A stretch of DNA of 64,000 bases from Haematococcus lacustris (Eukaryota; Chlorophyta; Chlorophyceae; Chlamydomonadales; Haematococcaceae), in the NCBI GenBank assembly GCA_030144725.1, contig JASKMD010000031.1, positions 1,386,227 to 1,450,226 on the forward strand. The letters run 5' to 3'. A program made the translations under genes and the position numbers. Below are positions 53,655-64,000 of the stretch, in pieces. The stretch's first letter is position 1. Every line of letters begins with the position of its first letter. The notes beneath the pieces are model-generated. The model was given only the letters and a program-made list of their open reading frames with translations. It was not told where the DNA came from and did not search any database.

Positions 53655-55735
53655 CGACCCCAACTAGCAAAAAATGACAGGAAATGATAGGAAACCGACC
53701 CCTGGTAATCAAAACGACGCCGCGTCTCAGCCACGTGGTTTCTATTTGCGTTTCGCACATCCCTGGATAGAGAACTCTGTCAGCTATGCGGTGCAGCTTC
53801 TAACATTAAATATTGTGCAGTGTGCTGAGTGCTATGGCGGCTCAAATCTTGACATTCAAATTCATGCCAGTTTTGCTCATGCGGGCCTCGCCGCGACCGA
53901 CCGCCGCGACCGACGTGGCCCAGCAGCCTCTGCAAATAGTCAGGAACAGTCGCCGCAGTCAAAGCAATGCACATGGCACGTCAAACCGATGTAACGACGC
54001 CCCTCCACCCATGTTCGGAAGTATACAAGGCTGCTGCATTGCTTGACCGCTTCGTGAATAGTACCTACTACCTGGCCACTCGGTAAGGCCACTAAAGGTG
54101 TGTAGGCCATTGCTACGTTACCTTGCTCGACATGTTGGGTCCGATCCCTCCCGCCCGCCCTCCGCTTGCGTGTCGAGCTTGTGTCCAGCTCCGCCCTGAC
54201 CCCCTGCTGCTCAGCTGGAGGGGTGGGCAGCCCAGGGGCAGCACCAGCACCAGCTGCCTGCTGCTGCCAGGGGGGTGCAGCACGAGGGGGGGGCAGGTCA
54301 GGGGCGGCACCAGCACCAGCCGCCTGCTGCTGCCAGGGGGGTGCAGCAGGAGGGGGGGGCAGGTTAGGGGCGGCATGCAGGGCGGCTACTGTGTTGCAGA
54401 TATGGGCCATGACAAGACCCTTCAGCTTGGGCTTCAGCCACCCCTTCATAAGCTCCTGCTGGTGGAAGCGAAGGTAAGCTTGCAGCTCCCTTACAGATAG
54501 CTTCTCAGCCTCCTCGACAGTGGTGTGGCTGTAATCGCGACCATCATAGGTCAGAGCATATGCTGCAGACAGTCTATGCTGCCCCTCATGGTCCCCCACA
54601 TCAACCACCACCTGTCCCACTCTATGAGTTGTTGTTGCAGCTTTCATCTCCGCCTTTGCTATCCGTCTGACTTGTGTCTTCAACATCAACCTGGCTGTGC
54701 TGAGGTACTGTTGAGCTGTGTATGCTGCTGTCCTTGCTGCTGGCTGTCCAGGTGAGGCCTCTTGGGTGGGGATGAAGAGGTCACAGGGCTCAGGTGGGCT
54801 CGGCCCCGGTGTGGGCTCAGGTGCGCTTGGCCTCGGTGTGGGCTGCACTGTTGAGCCACCAGGTCTGCCATGGGTGTCAAGCCGGCTGCAGTTGCTGTCA
54901 GCCCACCGGCGCAGGACCTCAATGGAAACACCTGTCTGCTTCAAGATTTGCAGTTGCTGCCTCTGCTTGCAGGTTAGTTGGGGGCGGCGCTGATACTTGC
55001 GCAGCTGGGCCTCTAGGCGGTGCACATCACGCCTTGCAATTGCAATAGCCAGGTTGCACTGCTCGATGACTGCCTCAAGAGACTCGTTATCCAATCTCAG
55101 CTGCCTGTGTGCTGCCTGTAGGTGCTGGTGCTTCTCCTCAAGGTCGTGCATTTTGGCAGCAAGGACCTCCTCAATGGCTTGATGCAATTCAGCCTCAGTC
55201 ATCAGCAACTCATTTTCTGCCTGCACCTCATTTGCGATAGCCTCAGCCTTCCTAGCTGTGGCTTTCAAGCCGCTAGGGCTGTGCAGATAGCCAGCCCTAG
55301 GTGATCTTACAAGTGCTGCAAGATGAGCACGCTGCCACCCATGCCGACCCATGGGTTTGCGTCTTGCAATGACTTGCTAGGGCCAAGGGGGGCGGGGTGG
55401 GGGTGGCGGGGTTGAGAGGGGCTGGGAGGGGGTGGGAAGGGGTGGGAGGGGGTGGGAGGGGGTGGAGGGGGTGGGAGGGGCTGGGAGGGGCTGGGAGGGG
55501 CTGGGAGGGGGTGGGAAGGGTTGGCGGGGCAGTGAGGGGCTTAGGGGGGGGTGGGAGGGGCTGGGAGGAGGTGGGAGGGGGTGGGTGGGGGGTGGGGAGG
55601 CTGGGAGGGGGTGGGTGGGGGGTGGGAGGGGCTGGGAAGGGGTGGGAAGGGGTGGGCGGGGGTGGCGGGGCAGTGAGGGGGCTGGGAGGGGGTGGGAGGG
55701 GCTGGCAGGCTTCTGCGGGGGCTGGGAGGTGGTGG
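53655..55735 (-). mobile_element. Coiled-coil element, copy III (longest)
   Basis: Runs from the family end CCCCAACTAGC through a 470-codon minus-strand ORF to a G-rich tandem (55395-55700) ending CTTCTGCGGGGGCTGGGAGG. The same two ends occur in copies I and II, which lack parts of the ORF. No terminal inverted repeat or target duplication was found; the far end abuts the LTR-retrotransposon array. The class of the element is unknown. Confidence 0.75.
53940..55352 (-). CDS. Coiled-coil protein of a mobile element (470 aa)
   Basis: Single open frame with an ATG start (MGRHGWQRAHLAALVRSPRA). Residues about 40-135 form a strong coiled-coil (AIEEVLAAKMHDLEEKHQHL and LDNESLEAVIEQ). Next come KCQRRPQLTCKQRQ-like basic sequence, a helix VSIEVLRRWADSN, a Pro-rich linker and a second helical region (QQYLSTARLMLKTQVRR, SVRELQAYLRFHQQE). 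Repeated PPAAPPWQQQAAGAGAAP blocks follow. The C-terminus has a tight Cys cluster, TCHVHCFDCGDC. I see no transposase, reverse transcriptase or nuclease motif. A role as an accessory or nucleic-acid-binding protein of the element is a guess. Fragments of the same protein occur in copies I and II. Confidence 0.65.
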   Translation of the reverse strand: MGRHGWQRAHLAALVRSPRAGYLHSPSGLKATARKAEAIANEVQAENELLMTEAELHQAIEEVLAAKMHDLEEKHQHLQAAHRQLRLDNESLEAVIEQCNLAIAIARRDVHRLEAQLRKYQRRPQLTCKQRQQLQILKQTGVSIEVLRRWADSNCSRLDTHGRPGGSTVQPTPRPSAPEPTPGPSPPEPCDLFIPTQEASPGQPAARTAAYTAQQYLSTARLMLKTQVRRIAKAEMKAATTTHRVGQVVVDVGDHEGQHRLSAAYALTYDGRDYSHTTVEEAEKLSVRELQAYLRFHQQELMKGWLKPKLKGLVMAHICNTVAALHAAPNLPPPPAAPPWQQQAAGAGAAPDLPPPRAAPPWQQQAAGAGAAPGLPTPPAEQQGVRAELDTSSTRKRRAGGRDRTQHVEQGNVAMAYTPLVALPSGQVVGTIHEAVKQCSSLVYFRTWVEGRRYIGLTCHVHCFDCGDCS

Positions 55736-55737
55736 GG

Positions 55738-58451
55738 CAGGCTTTGGACGGTTGGCTGCTTCTTTGGTCAGGTTTGGTGCTAGGTTCCCATCAGTTAGGG
55801 TGGTGGCGGGGATGAAGGTGGTAAGCAGCGCACATTGTACAAGGGCAGCGACATTGTGCAAGGCAAGCTAAGCATTTCTCCGCGTGAGCGGGACAAAGCA
55901 TTCTCTGCAACAGCAGGCTCCGCGCAAGCGGGAGTCTCCGTGTGAACGGGCAAAGGAAGACAGCAGTACAAGCCTCTGCAAACGCAGGCTCTGCACAACA
56001 GCAGGCTCCGCCTAAGCGGGATCTCCGTGTAAACGGGCAAAGGAAGTCTGCGAAACAGCAGTGCAAGCACAGCAAGCACAGCAGGTACAGGCTGTACAGC
56101 AACTTCTAGAAGCGGGAGTCTCTGCAACAGCAGGCACAGTGACAAGCGCTGGAGCTGAGGCCATCAGTTCCGGCTCCAATGGTACCTCCGACTGAGTTGG
56201 GTCCGGTGTCACTGCGCAAAGGTCGCGATGAACGGACAATTGCGGAAACCAGATGTAACAGTAGCGTTAATGCGATCAGGATGCATGGTCGGCTGAGGCA
56301 TAAGTGCCGGCTTGCAGCCGTCGAGCATGCTGACTTGTGCGGCTATTGCTGCCGCTGCGGCTGTCTACATACTCATCGACAGCCTCCGAGTCGCGCAGTG
56401 GGTAGTGCAGTGTACTTACATCGTGAAGACGTCGTAAAGAACTAATCCATCAAGAGAAGAGTAGTCATTGCAAGCATTGTAGTGTTTGTCTAGAAGCAAC
56501 ACCATCCAAGTACCAAGCCCTCTTAGAAATCTAGAAGTCCTCAAGCAGTCCAGGAACCCCTAGCATCGCAAGATCTCGTCATAAGTAAGATGCAACTCAA
56601 ATCTCACAGAATCTTGCATGGAGAAAAGAAACACAAACCTACCATTCATCCTAGCTGAGTGTCTGGACTGTTACACTCTCCCCCACTCCGAAAAGCTACG
56701 TCCCGGAGCTTGCAGTTTTGAGGTCAATCATGTTCAACAGCATGCAACAGCAGGCATGGACAGGCAGGCAATGACAGGCTACATGCAACAGACAAGCAAA
56801 TGCAACGAGCTCCATGCAAACCATGCTGAAACTATGAAATCAGAATCTTGTTCTGACCGTTGTCTCGTTCTCCTCCTCCTTCCAAGCTGACCGAAGAAAC
56901 CATCGTGACAGAAACTGAAAAACAGAAGATTTGGTAGTTGTGTTCAGCGCAGGTTGCAATGGGTGATCAGTCCATGCCGGCTGCATAGTGCTTGAACAGA
57001 GTGGTGGGACATACGCAGACATATGCCTTGTCCCTAACCAAGACGATGGGTGTATCATGTGCCTCACATGTCAGGTTGGAGCCATTGTGCCAACAGGGAT
57101 ATAAAGCCTGCGGAGCCCTCAGCCAGTGTGGAACAACAGATTGCCCGCGATTGTGAACTGGCATGCTTTGCCAGCCAGTGCAGCCGTGTGAGACGCTGGT
57201 ACTGTGCACTTTGAGGTCAACTGAGGTGCGAAGCTCAAGAGCCTAGGCGTATGTGCCCGATCGGTTGGATGCAGAGGTGTGTGTGCCTGACTGCATAGTG
57301 TGTGGCCCATGCATGAGTGAACATGAGAGAAGCAGCAAAGAGGTTGCAACCCTAGGCAAATGCATGATTGCTTTGCCCCGTGCCGTTGTTGTGTGCTACC
57401 TCAGGTGCTACCTGTGCTGCCATGATGTGCGCATGCCGTGCGCTATGCGACTTGAGTGTTCTGGCAGGCTGCTGGGCTGGGTAGCGCTGCTGCCATGATG
57501 TATGTGTGCTACCTCAGGTGCTACCTGGGCTGCCATGATGTGCGCATGCCGTGCGCTATGCGTCTTGATTGTTCTGGCAGGCTGCTGGGCTGTGTAGCTC
57601 TGCTGCCATGATGTATGATTGCCCTAGTCTCTGCAAGGAATGCAGGAGTGTAGGCTGTAGCTGATGTCTCTGTGGCGGAAGCCAGCAGGGTGCTTGAAGC
57701 GAGAGATGTGCTGTGTGCCGTCTCTGTGGCTGATGTCAACAGGGCTGATGCGATGGGACTGCGGCTCTGGAGGTCTCGCTCGAAGCGGGATGCGACGGTA
57801 CCTGTGCAAGGTGTTCTCCTCATAGAAGCGTAGAAGGGCATCCGAGCTCTCCGCTGTGGGGCTCCGCTAATGTTAGAGTTGAGCTGCAAATGGTCGACCA
57901 AGTCGTCCCAGAGCGATGTCGACAGTAGAACTGTGGGTTGGAGAAGCGGCGAAGGGTGGCGAATGGTGCTGGGTCAGATGAGAGTGCATGCCAAGACGTC
58001 GAGATATGACTACTGGGCTGGCCCCCATGCCACTTTGCCCTGCTTGTCGTTTCTGTCAGTTTCAGACAATGCCTGGTAGATAGATTAGATAGACTGCCAG
58101 GTGCATGATGTGGCTCTCTGCAGGCTGGTGCACTGCAGGGTACTGTTCTCTGCTTGGGCAGGGTGGTGGTCACATGTTGGGTGTGCACTGTGCCGAGAGG
58201 TGGCCAGGTATGTGTTGTTGCTGATGTTAGGCTCTCTTTCTCTGCTCAGGGCAGGAGTGCAGCTATGTGTTCTCTGCTTAGGGCAGGCTAATTGTGTTGA
58301 TGGATATGAGGCTCTGCATAGGGTAGGGTGTGCAGGGATCTGCAATGATCAGGTTGGTGTAAGGATGTGCAGCCTAGTATGCTGCAGGGTCTCAGCACGG
58401 CGCTGGATGTGTGTTGGCTGCAGTTTCACTGTAATGTAACTCTGTAAAGGG
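55738..58451. repeat. Tandem unit 1 (2,714 bp)
   Basis: From CAGGCTTTGGACGG to the next CAGGCTTTGGACGG. Differs from unit 2 at only a handful of positions (for example T/C at 56527/59241 and a few changes near 57265-57285). Confidence 0.95.
56254..56675 (-). repeat. LTR, copy 1 (422 bp)
   Basis: Perfect 8 bp terminal inverted repeats TGTAACAG/CTGTTACA; serves as 3' LTR of the element above and as 5' LTR of the interior that continues to 55738. Confidence 0.85.
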
Positions 58452-58967
58452 CAGGCTTTGGACGGTTGGCTGCTTCTTTGGTCAGGTTTGGTGCTAGGTT
58501 CCCATCAGTTAGGGTGGTGGCGGGGATGAAGGTGGTAAGCAGCGCACATTGTACAAGGGCAGCGACATTGTGCAAGGCAAGCTAAGCATTTCTCCGCGTG
58601 AGCGGGACAAAGCATTCTCTGCAACAGCAGGCTCCGCGCAAGCGGGAGTCTCCGTGTGAACGGGCAAAGGAAGACAGCAGTACAAGCCTCTGCAAACGCA
58701 GGCTCTGCACAACAGCAGGCTCCGCCTAAGCGGGATCTCCGTGTAAACGGGCAAAGGAAGTCTGCGAAACAGCAGTGCAAGCACAGCAAGCACAGCAGGT
58801 ACAGGCTGTACAGCAACTTCTAGAAGCGGGAGTCTCTGCAACAGCAGGCACAGTGACAAGCGCTGGAGCTGAGGCCATCAGTTCCGGCTCCAATGGTACC
58901 TCCGACTGAGTTGGGTCCGGTGTCACTGCGCAAAGGTCGCGATGAACGGACAATTGCGGAAACCAGA

Positions 58968-59389
58968 TGTAACAGTAGCGTTAATGCGATCAGGATGCAT
59001 GGTCGGCTGAGGCATAAGTGCCGGCTTGCAGCCGTCGAGCATGCTGACTTGTGCGGCTATTGCTGCCGCTGCGGCTGTCTACATACTCATCGACAGCCTC
59101 CGAGTCGCGCAGTGGGTAGTGCAGTGTACTTACATCGTGAAGACGTCGTAAAGAACTAATCCATCAAGAGAAGAGTAGTCATTGCAAGCATTGTAGTGTT
59201 TGTCTAGAAGCAACACCATCCAAGTACCAAGCCCTCTTAGAAATCCAGAAGTCCTCAAGCAGTCCAGGAACCCCTAGCATCGCAAGATCTCGTCATAAGT
59301 AAGATGCAACTCAAATCTCACAGAATCTTGCATGGAGAAAAGAAACACAAACCTACCATTCATCCTAGCTGAGTGTCTGGACTGTTACA
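58968..59389 (-). repeat. LTR, copy 2 (422 bp)
   Basis: Same ends as copy 1, 2,714 bp away; about one substitution (59241). Confidence 0.85.
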
Positions 59390-61129
59390 CTCTCCCCCAC
59401 TCCGAAAAGCTACGTCCCGGAGCTTGCAGTTTTGAGGTCAATCATGTTCAACAGCATGCAACAGCAGGCATGGACAGGCAGGCAATGACAGGCTACATGC
59501 AACAGACAAGCAAATGCAACGAGCTCCATGCAAACCATGCTGAAACTATGAAATCAGAATCTTGTTCTGACCGTTGTCTCGTTCTCCTCCTCCTTCCAAG
59601 CTGACCGAAGAAACCATCGTGACAGAAACTGAAAAACAGAAGATTTGGTAGTTGTGTTCAGCGCAGGTTGCAATGGGTGATCAGTCCATGCCGGCTGCAT
59701 AGTGCTTGAACAGAGTGGTGGGACATACGCAGACATATGCCTTGTCCCTAACCAAGACGATGGGTGTATCATGTGCCTCACATGTCAGGTTGGAGCCATT
59801 GTGCCAACAGGGATATAAAGCCTGCGGAGCCCTCAGCCAGTGTGGAACAACAGATTGCCCGCGATTGTGAACTGGCATGCTTTGCCAGCCAGTGCAGCCG
59901 TGTGAGACGCTGGTACTGTGCACTTTGAGGTCAACTGAGGTGCGAAGCTCAAGAGCCTAGGCGTATGTGCCCGATCGATTGGATGCAGAGAGGTGTGTGC
60001 CTGACTGCATAGTGTGTGGCCCATGCATGAGTGAACATGAGAGAAGCAGCAAAGAGGTTGCAACCCTAGGCAAATGCATGATTGCTTTGCCCCGTGCCGT
60101 TGTTGTGTGCTACCTCAGGTGCTACCTGTGCTGCCATGATGTGCGCATGCCGTGCGCTATGCGACTTGAGTGTTCTGGCAGGCTGCTGGGCTGGGTAGCG
60201 CTGCTGCCATGATGTATGTGTGCTACCTCAGGTGCTACCTGGGCTGCCATGATGTGCGCATGCCGTGCGCTATGCGTCTTGATTGTTCTGGCAGGCTGCT
60301 GGGCTGTGTAGCTCTGCTGCCATGATGTATGATTGCCCTAGTCTCTGCAAGGAATGCAGGAGTGTAGGCTGTAGCTGATGTCTCTGTGGCGGAAGCCAGC
60401 AGGGTGCTTGAAGCGAGAGATGTGCTGTGTGCCGTCTCTGTGGCTGATGTCAACAGGGCTGATGCGATGGGACTGCGGCTCTGGAGGTCTCGCTCGAAGC
60501 GGGATGCGACGGTACCTGTGCAAGGTGTTCTCCTCATAGAAGCGTAGAAGGGCATCCGAGCTCTCCGCTGTGGGGCTCCGCTAATGTTAGAGTTGAGCTG
60601 CAAATGGTCGACCAAGTCGTCCCAGAGCGATGTCGACAGTAGAACTGTGGGTTGGAGAAGCGGCGAAGGGTGGCGAATGGTGCTGGGTCAGATGAGAGTG
60701 CATGCCAAGACGTCGAGATATGACTACTGGGCTGGCCCCCATGCCACTTTGCCCTGCTTGTCGTTTCTGTCAGTTTCAGACAATGCCTGGTAGATAGATT
60801 AGATAGACTGCCAGGTGCATGATGTGGCTCTCTGCAGGCTGGTGCACTGCAGGGTACTGTTCTCTGCTTGGGCAGGGTGGTGGTCACATGTTGGGTGTGC
60901 ACTGTGCCGAGAGGTGGCCAGGTATGTGTTGTTGCTGATGTTAGGCTCTCTTTCTCTGCTCAGGGCAGGAGTGCAGCTATGTGTTCTCTGCTTAGGGCAG
61001 GCTAATTGTGTTGATGGATATGAGGCTCTGCATAGGGTAGGGTGTGCAGGGATCTGCAATGATCAGGTTGGTGTAAGGATGTGCAGCCTAGTATGCTGCA
61101 GGGTCTCAGCACGGCGCTGGATGTGTGTT

Positions 61130-63766
61130 GGCTGGCTACCCCCCCCATTGAACCACCACGTAAGGGACATTTGACTTTGCGGCGTGCCTGGTGAGAGTTG
61201 AGTTGTCATTTTATCGCGGAACGTCTTATCTTTGCGTTGCGCTTGCGCCTGCGCGCCCGAGCTGCTGGCACCCACGGTGACCGGCAGTCTGCCAGGCACG
61301 CGAACGGTTCCGCTGTGCGCAATGGGCCTTTCAAGTGCTGCCTAACAACACCCACAACGCGGGATGCAGAGTTCTCCGCTGCGGTACACTGCGGTACACT
61401 TTACGCATGGAGCCCAGTTTTCTCAACGTCATCTTACACAGCTCAGTCGCACTCTGCCTGCTCATTTAAATGCTGCAGCACCATGTATCGTAGGTCAGCA
61501 CGCAATGTGTTGGCTGGCACACACAACCCCACTGCCTTGCAATACTCGTTTAACATCTTCACGCTCAGCTTCTTGCCCAAGGTGCACAGCTGCATCACGC
61601 TGTCTGGTGCAAATGAGCACAGAAGGGTGAGGCACTCATCGTCCCAATGCTTGTCATCCCTCTTCTGATCGAACATGGGCATGGCTACAAAGGGCTTTGT
61701 GATGGAGGGCCTCATACACAAACCCCTTGGTGCGGGGGTCATGCATTGGGCACATGCACATGCAGTCTGTGACCACTCAACCTGGATACCTGCAGCAGGG
61801 AAGAAGCAGCTGTGCATGCTCATAGAGCCGGGGATGGATGATGCAAAGGCATGTGCATCCCGTTGTGGAGCACTGCAAAGCCCTACCTCCTGTGTGCTCA
61901 GTTCCAAGCACCACCGATGTCCCACACTTGCTCGTGCACGGTGAGCCTTGCTGGGGTCAGCAGCAGTAGCTGCCTTGTGATATGCATTGCAATGCTGCAC
62001 AAACCCCAATGCATTGCACTTCCCAACACGATCAGCCAGGATCTCACCCCTCAACCACTGCTTCACCACCCCTCCCTCTGAATCATGCCTGCCCTTGAAG
62101 TGTGCTGTAGCCCCATAGCTCCACCACACTGGCACGCTGAACCTCTGTGCCATACCCCAATGCTGTCGCATGGCTGGGGCGCCCTTGAACTGCCCTGCAC
62201 ACCCATCAGACCACATATACAACTGCCTCATGTCCATGTCATGCTCTGCCAGCAAGTAACACACCACCTGGTTTACTGCTGCTTGGGTAATGGCTGCCGA
62301 CTGCTCCTTCCCATCCGTCATCACATACACGGTCTGCTCATAGTAGAGTGTATCTGCTGGAGAACTTCAGCAGCAATTGACCTGCAGCCAAAGGGCAAGG
62401 CTGGTGCAGGTCAGGGCATGGCTGGTGCAAGGCAGGGCTGGTGCAGGTCAGGGCTAAGGAGTGTAAAACGCACCTTGCGGTGGCCGAGTCCTGCTTGGGC
62501 ATGCTTGGGGGCATGCTCTGCTCGTCTTGCTCCACAGTGGTGTGTCTGCATGACATCACACACAGGAGAATGACGAGGGATGCTGCCACCAGGATGCTAG
62601 GTGGAATGGGCAAAAACAGGCTGCAACCTGAGTGTGCAACCGATGCTGTGCATGTCATGTCAGCCCATCATCCAGCAGGGGCACTCACATGATGGGCTGC
62701 TGCTCCTTGGCAGGTGAGGTCAGCGGGTTGGTGGCGGGCCTGGTGAGGATGGAGAGCCCCGGTAGGTGCAGCAGTCCCTGCAGCTGAGACTGTGATGGGT
62801 TGTGGTCTGGGAGATGGTGGGGGCAGGGCGCATGGGTTGGCCCAGGCTGTGCAACTGCTTGCGTGGGTGTGGAGCAAAGACTGGGCATGGGCTGCTCCTG
62901 CCCCTGCAGCCGCTTGCCCACGGCAAACGCAGCCGCAGCAGCCCGAGCGCAAGATCTGTGGGCCAGTGGAACCTGTGCAGGCACCAGGTTGCTGCAGGCC
63001 GCGATGACTTCAGCCATCTGGGCTGTAACCTGGCCAATGGCTTGTAGACTCTGCCCAGAGCGGTAGAAAGCTGCCTCCCCTTCCACATGGATCTCCACCC
63101 AGCCAGTGCTGTCAGCTGTTGTAGACTTCAAACAACACGCACAGCGGGCAGCATGGGCCCCCTTCCATCTGTAGGGGTGGGATTTGGAGGACAAGCCCAT
63201 CCCTGCAGGCATGTGCACACGCCAACTCCTAAAACCCCTATGAACAAAACTCAACAAGAGTTGAGACTTTGGCAGGGGGTCCATAGTGAGTTCCCTAACC
63301 AGTGTCGCAAGGCTGGAGAGTTGCAATGAGTTGCATGGTTGTCAGCCGGGCATCAGCAGAGTGGGCAGCATGGAGGAGGGTTAGCCCACCTCTGAGAGCC
63401 TAATCAACAAGGGATCGGTGCAGTTGCCACTGCTGTGCTCCTACTGTGGTCTCCTCCTAGTTTCAGAGCCCCTGGGCCAGCGCATGTTGGTCACGATGTT
63501 AGACATGAGGTCGGGCTCCTCGCACATCGCGCACTATCCATCGCGTTAAACAGGGACTTACTGCTACTGGGTCAGCGTACATCAAGTCCGCAGGCTCTGT
63601 AGGGTCGGATACCCGGCAACATGCCCGACCAGCTCAGCGTGTGGCTCAGCGCGGCAGCATTCCGACGCTTCAATCCGCGTGTACATCCGTGCAGAAATGA
63701 GTCCGGAAAAGCCGTTGTCCCTTATCGTTAGGGGGGTTGGTGGTTCAATGGGAGGGGTAGCCGGCT
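61130..63766 (-). mobile_element. Complete DNA transposon with TIRs and 4 bp target duplication
   Basis: Element 61134-63762 (2,629 bp). Terminal inverted repeats of 25 bp with one mismatch: GGCTACCCC(C/T)CCCATTGAA, continuing CCACCA. Inside the ends, a second similar block (TAAGGGACA) occurs about 30 bases in. Flanking copies of GGCT (61130-61133, 63763-63766) are the target duplication. The empty site is preserved in tandem unit 1 at 58416-58419 (TTGGCTGCAG). It encodes a transposase on the minus strand. It entered after the tandem array formed. Superfamily is uncertain. Confidence 0.92.
61443..63284 (-). CDS. DDE-like transposase of the 2.6 kb transposon
   Basis: Minus strand. The first exon probably starts at ATG 63284 (MDPLPKSQLLLSFVHRGFRS) and ends at 62689 (CAT/GTGAGT). 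It has a Cys patch ARCACCLK and an Ala-rich helix. A short exon of about 80 bp probably ends at the AAG/GTGCGT donor near 62473. The last exon starts near 62357 and ends at stop 61443. It reads DTLYYEQTVYVMTDGKEQ, then LYMWSDGCAGQFKG, then HFKGRHDSEGGVVKQWL. These resemble the second and third acidic motifs of a widespread eukaryotic DDE group (W.SDG...QFKN, then HGKGxCDGxGG.VK). The C-terminus is ...LRYMVLQHLNEQAECD. Middle exon borders are not certain. No internal stop is seen in the last exon, so the protein may be functional. It would cut and rejoin the GGCTACCCC ends. Confidence 0.75.
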
Positions 63767-63798
63767 GCAGTTTCACTGTAATGTAACTCTGTAAAGGG

Positions 63799-64000
63799 CA
63801 GGCTTTGGACGGTTGGCTGCTTCTTTGGTCAGGTTTGGTGCTAGGTTCCCATCAGTTAGGGTGGTGGCGGGGATGAAGGTGGTAAGCAGCGCACATTGTA
63901 CAAGGGCAGCGACATTGTGCAAGGCAAGCTAAGCATTTCTCCGCGTGAGCGGGACAAAGCATTCTCTGCAACAGCAGGCTCCGCGCAAGCGGGAGTCTCC
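63799..64000. repeat. Tandem unit 3 (partial)
   Basis: Start of a third 2,714 bp unit, same sequence as 55738 and 58452; its LTR would lie just past the window end. Confidence 0.93.

Larger units (their letters stand above)
56254..59389 (-). mobile_element. Non-autonomous LTR retrotransposon (3,136 bp), minus strand
   Basis: Two 422 bp LTRs (58968-59389 and 56254-56675), about one mismatch apart, each bounded by TGTAACAG...CTGTTACA. On the minus strand the 5' LTR is followed, after TC, by a primer-binding-site-like TGGTTTCCGCAATTG. The 3' LTR is preceded by a polypurine tract (AGTGGGGGAGAG). The frame running into the 3' LTR reads KLRDVAFRSGGECNSPDTQ, the typical end of an algal/plant Gypsy-type polyprotein. 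The 2,292 bp interior has no reverse transcriptase, RNase H or integrase motif, so the element depends on a helper. Because LTR and interior alternate along the 2,714 bp tandem units, this is an (LTR-interior)n array, probably made by LTR-LTR recombination. Confidence 0.82.
58452..63798. repeat. Tandem unit 2 (2,714 bp) interrupted by a DNA transposon
   Basis: The next unit start lies 5,347 bases on (63799). Subtracting the transposon (2,629) and one 4 bp target copy leaves exactly 2,714. Unit 3 begins at 63799 and runs off the window. Confidence 0.95.

Noticed and set aside
55791..56445. Small frames in the tandem units (for example 56179-56445) as a host gene
   Set aside because: They straddle the LTR and lie on the opposite strand to the element; no conserved domain.

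Overview
The window looks like nuclear DNA of a green alga of the Chlamydomonadales, most like a large repeat-rich genome such as Haematococcus. The reasons are very high GC, many short exons with GTGAG/GTAAG...(C)AG introns, CAG/CTG tracts giving poly-Q and poly-A, G-rich pentamer to octamer arrays inside introns, and plant/algal-type families (NUDX-type Nudix, DUF4079, an octatricopeptide-repeat-like protein, Fanzor). The species call is inference. There is one 500-base assembly gap (32775-33274).

Layout. 1-18.5 kb: two copies of a large uncharacterised nuclear-type gene in opposite orientation, forming inverted arms of about 3 kb (1-2990 and 12590-15579) that match base for base without an indel. 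The 9.6 kb spacer holds mobile-element debris, two copies of a coiled-coil element, a 558 bp pentamer array and an exon-like cluster (8.6-10.8 kb). 18.5-22.2 kb: dispersed repeats around the C-terminal end of a frameshifted Fanzor (eukaryotic TnpB) gene. 22.3-27.1 kb: a complete seven-exon Nudix hydrolase gene. 28-33 kb: intergenic sequence, then a minus-strand gene for a Q/A/P/G-rich protein cut by the gap. 33.3-35.3 kb: a complete six-exon gene of unknown function. 36.3-38.0 kb: a complete seven-exon plastid-type DUF4079 gene (minus). 39.1-46.9 kb: a long membrane-anchored alpha/beta hydrolase gene (minus) whose first intron carries about 1 kb of TAGGGGG/AGGGGGG repeats. 48.7-50.9 kb: a two-exon organelle-type helical-repeat gene.

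53.6-64 kb is mobile-element territory: a full-length coiled-coil element (470-residue ORF), then a tandem array of a 2,714 bp unit that is really LTR plus internal sequence of a non-autonomous LTR retrotransposon. A complete 2,629 bp DNA transposon with its own DDE-like transposase has inserted into that array. The insertion is dated relative to the array and measured exactly by the repeat period: 5,347 = 2,714 + 2,629 + a 4 bp target duplication.

The host genes look like unrelated housekeeping genes rather than one pathway. The most interesting content is the nested mobile-element record, the Fanzor remnant and the homogenised inverted gene pair. Exon structures given here were worked out by hand from splice signals, reading-frame continuity and family patterns; they are untested by transcripts.
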